This document shows, in pieces, positions 42,062-42,899 of a DNA stretch of 42,899 nt. The stretch comes from Micromonospora solifontis (GTDB lineage: Bacteria; Actinomycetota; Actinomycetes; Mycobacteriales; Micromonosporaceae), in the NCBI RefSeq assembly GCF_003725545.1, contig NZ_RJLN01000047.1:1-42899 (forward strand), written 5' to 3'. The notes under the pieces are model-generated. The model was given only the letters and a program-made list of their open reading frames with translations. It searched no databases and had not been told where the DNA came from. The stretch's first letter is position 1; every line of letters begins with the position of its first letter. Both the position numbers and the translations under genes were made by a program.

Positions 42062-42642
42062 ACGTCGACAAGCGCGACGGCCGGGACGCCGTCGGGCAGC
42101 GCGCACCGCGGTCGGGGGGCCGGACCACGGCGCAGCGCAGCACGCGGACCACGACGGCGGGGGACGACCGCCGGCAGGAGACTCGCGCCCGGGGGGCGCG
42201 CGAGTTTCCCACCCAGGGCAACGCCGCCCTGCGGCCGGCGGAGCGCACCCGGACCACCGACGCCACGGCGCCGCGGCTGCGGGTCGCCCCGCCGCCGCCG
42301 GTGCGTGTGCCGCGCGCCCCGTTCGCCGGGCTGATCGTGGTGCTGGTGGTCGGCGGGGTGCTCGGCATCCTGGCGGTCAACACGAAGATCAACGAGAACG
42401 CCTTCCGGCTGGAGAAGCTCGAGCAGCAGCAGGCCCGGCTCGACGTCGACGAGCAGGAGCTGAAGAAGGAGATCGCCGACCAGAAGGCCCCCGGCAACCT
42501 CACCGCCAACGCCCGCCGGCTCGGCCTGGTCGAGTCGGAGGACCCGGCGTACATCCGGCTGCCGGACGGGAAGATGATCGGCGTTCCGCGCCCGGCGGAG
42601 GGCGCGCCGTCCATCACCAGCCAGCAGGGCAACGGAGGCTGA
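42058..42642 (+). CDS. FtsL-like cell division membrane protein
   Basis: 194 residues. A long charged N-terminus (1-87) is followed by one membrane helix (about 88-107, FAGLIVVLVVGGVLGILAV) and a short coiled coil (about 112-142, rich in Glu, Lys, Gln and Leu), then a polar tail with a LTANARRLGLVE segment. This is the size and layout of actinobacterial FtsL, between rsmH and ftsI where ftsL normally lies. ATG 42058 overlaps the rsmH stop. Sequence similarity to FtsL is always low, so the call relies on topology and place. Confidence 0.8.
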   Translation: MNVDKRDGRDAVGQRAPRSGGRTTAQRSTRTTTAGDDRRQETRARGAREFPTQGNAALRPAERTRTTDATAPRLRVAPPPPVRVPRAPFAGLIVVLVVGGVLGILAVNTKINENAFRLEKLEQQQARLDVDEQELKKEIADQKAPGNLTANARRLGLVESEDPAYIRLPDGKMIGVPRPAEGAPSITSQQGNGG

Positions 42643-42645
42643 GCG

Positions 42646-42899
42646 GTGCCGCCGAGATCGGAGGATCCGCGCCGGGACGCCACGGGCTCCCGGCGCGGCT
42701 CGTCCCGGGGCGGCGAGCCCCGGGAGCCGGGCGTCGGCGGCATCTCCGACGCCCGGGCGTACACCCCGCGCGGGCGGACCATCCGGGAGGGCGGCGGGGC
42801 CGCCCGGGCCGGCGGGGGCGGGGGCGCCGAGCAGCGGCGTACCCCACGGAGCAACCGCTCCGGCGACCCGTTCCGGCCGGCGCTGCCACGGATAGCCCG
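42646..42899 (+). CDS. ftsI: penicillin-binding protein FtsI, N-terminal part (cut by window)
   Basis: GTG 42646 has GGAGG 8 nt upstream and lies 3 bp after the FtsL-like stop. The first 84 codons encode an Arg/Gly/Pro-rich, disordered cytoplasmic segment (VPPRSEDPRRDATGSRRG, later DPFRPALPR), with no membrane helix reached before the window ends. The call rests on gene order (mraZ-rsmH-ftsL-ftsI) and on the long basic N-terminus typical of actinobacterial FtsI. The transpeptidase domain is outside the window. Confidence 0.7.
   Translation, partial: MPPRSEDPRRDATGSRRGSSRGGEPREPGVGGISDARAYTPRGRTIREGGGAARAGGGGGAEQRRTPRSNRSGDPFRPALPRIA

Overview
The window is a very G+C-rich actinobacterial chromosome segment. 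Gene content and order (a MurT/GatD pair divergent from mraZ-rsmH-ftsL-ftsI, an ImuA'/ImuB/DnaE2 mutasome, many GTG starts, many genes with almost no 5' leader) point to Micromonosporaceae, such as Micromonospora or Salinispora. The genus is an inference; no rRNA gene is present to prove it. About 40 genes are intact. The window cuts a regulator at the left edge and ftsI at the right edge.

Layout. 1-2868: an XRE regulator, then metF and a CDP-alcohol phosphatidyltransferase, both apparently leaderless. 2950-8290 (minus strand): a tightly coupled operon YbaK > CrtA-like monooxygenase > GNAT > CruF-like hydratase > GT2 > CrtI/CrtD-like desaturase. Its four enzymes are those needed to tailor the psi end of a glycosylated carotenoid such as sioxanthin; no phytoene synthase or cyclase is present, so the backbone must be made elsewhere. 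8399-10424: a TetR regulator divergent from a flavin monooxygenase, with an operator between them. 10406-13963: a flavin electron-transfer module (ferric-reductase-like membrane protein, exported FMN-binding protein, ApbE flavin transferase) divergent from its own TetR across a perfect 25-bp palindrome, followed by a DJ-1/PfpI protein and a PlsC acyltransferase.

15385-22500 is an SOS mutagenesis operon. A LexA box is followed by a leader of about 320 nt full of perfect hairpins, then a SAV_6107-type HEPN protein, imuA', imuB and dnaE2. A 113-bp inverted-repeat element lies between imuB and dnaE2. 22543-27351 holds a TauE/SafE permease, a 58-residue small protein, a methyltransferase-phosphodiesterase pair, dinB (catalytically complete, unlike imuB) and a DUF3040 membrane protein. 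27637-32474 (minus strand) is a MoxR ATPase-DUF58-transglutaminase operon.

32669-35665 is leuS, preceded by an apparent leucine attenuator: a 12-residue leader peptide with three consecutive Leu codons, two of them the rare CTT, an alternative hairpin and an intrinsic terminator. An IS110-family element sits just behind leuS and has a structured left end that could encode a bridge RNA. 37294-39972 (minus strand) encodes murT, gatD (lipid II amidation) and a TVP38-type membrane protein. 40197-42899 is the start of the division/cell-wall cluster: a MraZ box, mraZ, an mraW-type RNA hairpin, rsmH, an FtsL-like gene and the beginning of ftsI.

The signals most worth following are the hairpin-rich SOS leader, the leuS attenuator, the IS110 left-end RNA, the dispersed palindromic repeat families, and the recurring -10 box placed 6-7 nt before the start codon.
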